Source: an uncultured Candidatus Melainabacteria bacterium
GTDB lineage: Bacteria > Cyanobacteriota > Vampirovibrionia > Gastranaerophilales > Gastranaerophilaceae
Assembly (NCBI GenBank): GCA_946055575.1
Contig: CAMGGL010000005.1
Location: 1 to 39,506, forward strand
Reading direction: 5' to 3'
Length of the DNA: 39,506 nucleotides
A program made the position numbers and the translations under genes. The notes beneath the pieces were generated by a model. It was given only the letters and a program-made list of their open reading frames with translations, had not been told where the DNA came from and ran no database searches. Of this stretch, positions 37,938 through 39,506 are shown in pieces. Positions within the stretch are counted from its first letter, which is position 1. The number at the start of each line of letters is the position of its first letter.

Positions 37938-38513
37938 TTATACTCCAAATTTATCCATTAAATTATCTACAGCACTAACTACTTTCTCTTTTTCAAGTAT
38001 TTCTTTTGCCATTTGAGCTTCTTTTTCAGCATATTTTTCTTGAGCTACACCATCTAAAAGTTTTGCAACGTTGGCTAATTGAGAAACACTTGTTGGACTG
38101 TTCAGCGGACCACCAGCTCCCCAAGTATTGTAAATTGGTTTAGTGTCCCCTTGCGGAAGATATCTTGCAACACCATAAAGTTCATCTCCACCACGAGCTA
38201 TCATAATTATTCGATCGTCTATAACTTTGTTACCATTCTCTTTTGTGCTGCCGTTACGGGTAGCGGAATATCCATTGCGATCTTTAAAAAGACCAAAGTA
38301 TGCATCTTTGTCACTTTCTAAAGCTGCACTTAATTTGCCGTCTTTTTCAAAAATTCCTACATGATAAAATGCAGTATCTTTTAACTCTTCTCCTGCTTTT
38401 TGAAGTTCTTCAATTGTTTTAAGAGGTAATTCTTTTAACGCTTTTTGGGCATTTTTATTAATTCTTAATGCCATACCGAAATTTGGGGATTGTACATTGT
38501 TGTTTATTTGCAT
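37938..38513 (-). CDS. hypothetical protein, 191 aa
   Basis: Begins MQINNNVQSPNFGMALRINKNAQKAL; SD-like GAAAGGAAATAAC upstream; own terminator. Confidence 0.65.
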   Translation of the reverse strand: MQINNNVQSPNFGMALRINKNAQKALKELPLKTIEELQKAGEELKDTAFYHVGIFEKDGKLSAALESDKDAYFGLFKDRNGYSATRNGSTKENGNKVIDDRIIMIARGGDELYGVARYLPQGDTKPIYNTWGAGGPLNSPTSVSQLANVAKLLDGVAQEKYAEKEAQMAKEILEKEKVVSAVDNLMDKFGV

Positions 38514-38655
38514 GTTATTTCCTTTCTGTTGGATGAGTAAATGACATATGTATTAAAGTGCAAAAAAATAAAATTTGCTACATTTATCGGGAATTATCAA
38601 TTTTTGTAAAGTTGAAATATCAATACCTAAAATAGTGTTATAATACATCTGAATT

Positions 38656-39506
38656 ATGGAAAATTCTAAGATATCAAAAGCACAATTTTACGACGATTAT
38701 ATAGAAAAGGTATACCCGAATCTTTTGACGAAAGAAGCCAAATCTATAAGATGTCGGTGGAAACTTTTATCTGTTATTAATAAGTTTCTTTTTATCCTTT
38801 TCCCGTTTTCAATGTTTTATTTCTATCATAAGACATGGGTTTCTGGATGTCATTTTTTTATAATAGGATTTATTTGTTTGTATATTTCAACTTTAAAGTC
38901 TCGATATAAAGCTCTTATAAAATCAAAATATAATATACTTCTTGAAAGTTTTGGGCTGAAGTGGTCGCAGGGACAAGAGTTTTTCGATATTCCGAAAACT
39001 TATGTTGATAGTAAATTGTTTATAGATGGGGAATTAGTATCTGAAGATGATGTTTTTACCGGAGAGTATAAAGGTGTAAAATTGAGAGTTGCCGAAACCT
39101 CCGTACTTGTCAAAATCGAGAATGATAATTCAACCCATTACAACAGTATATTTGAAGGTGTAGTAATAGATTTACAACTAAATAAAACAGTAAAATCTCG
39201 TACTATAATAAGACCAAAGCATTTAAATTTCAAGAAGTTGCTTCAGGATAATGTCCTTTTAACGTCTTTTCTAATCGTGCTTATATCAGGTTATCTTAAA
39301 TTTATTATGGGCAATATTGAAGGTCTGATGGAGTTCTTCTTTGTTCTTTTTGTTCTTTTGATAATATTCATTACCGCTTTCTTTAGCGGTAAAATAAAGA
39401 AATATAAAGATATAAAATTAGAAGATGTAAAATTATCTAAAAACTTTGAAATATATTCAAAGGATGAAATAGAGTTTCTTGTTAATTGTGCAAAAGAAAA
39501 CGACCT
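38656..39506 (+). CDS. DUF3137-like membrane protein, truncated by window end
   Basis: ATG at 38656, open to 39506 (MENSKISKAQFYDDYIEKVYPN...DDVFTGEYKGVKLRVAETSV...LEDVKLSKNFEIYSKDEIEFLVNCAKEND). Absent from the ORF track because it has no stop in the window. Confidence 0.8.
   Translation, partial: MENSKISKAQFYDDYIEKVYPNLLTKEAKSIRCRWKLLSVINKFLFILFPFSMFYFYHKTWVSGCHFFIIGFICLYISTLKSRYKALIKSKYNILLESFGLKWSQGQEFFDIPKTYVDSKLFIDGELVSEDDVFTGEYKGVKLRVAETSVLVKIENDNSTHYNSIFEGVVIDLQLNKTVKSRTIIRPKHLNFKKLLQDNVLLTSFLIVLISGYLKFIMGNIEGLMEFFFVLFVLLIIFITAFFSGKIKKYKDIKLEDVKLSKNFEIYSKDEIEFLVNCAKEND

Overview
AT-rich bacterial chromosomal window. Gene content and the 'FTLAEVLITLGIIGVVAAMTIPTL' prepilins resemble gut Melainabacteria / Gastranaerophilales; this taxonomy is inference. 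Most of the window is housekeeping or metabolic: ileS, a dicarboxylate symporter, an iron-type alcohol dehydrogenase, a GatD-like amidotransferase, a two-component pair, a tadA-like deaminase, a GGDEF protein, an MFS sugar transporter, tcdA, prfB with a canonical programmed +1 frameshift that the ORF track truncates, a 5'-nucleotidase-like phosphoesterase, glyS, TPR proteins, a GHL10-type glycoside hydrolase, ispG, two sugar ABC permeases, lpxA, and a DUF3137-like ORF that runs off the end. The unusual parts are: (1) three prepilin genes (11497-12324 -, 12926-13678 +, 34810-35607 +) with nearly invariant ends, a divergent middle and six conserved Cys, two of them sharing almost the same 5' end, 3' end and 3'UTR/terminator DNA; (2) a small XRE-type regulator divergent from a prepilin gene at both loci, with inverted repeats in the shared promoter regions; (3) mosaic arrays of REP-like hairpins whose inter-hairpin spacers occur in both orientations, including a 144-bp near-identical direct repeat bracketing lpxA; (4) a hairpin repeat translated as the N-terminus of an ABC permease. 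No CRISPR, rRNA, tRNA or reverse transcriptase was recognised. All family calls are from motif reading, not database searches.
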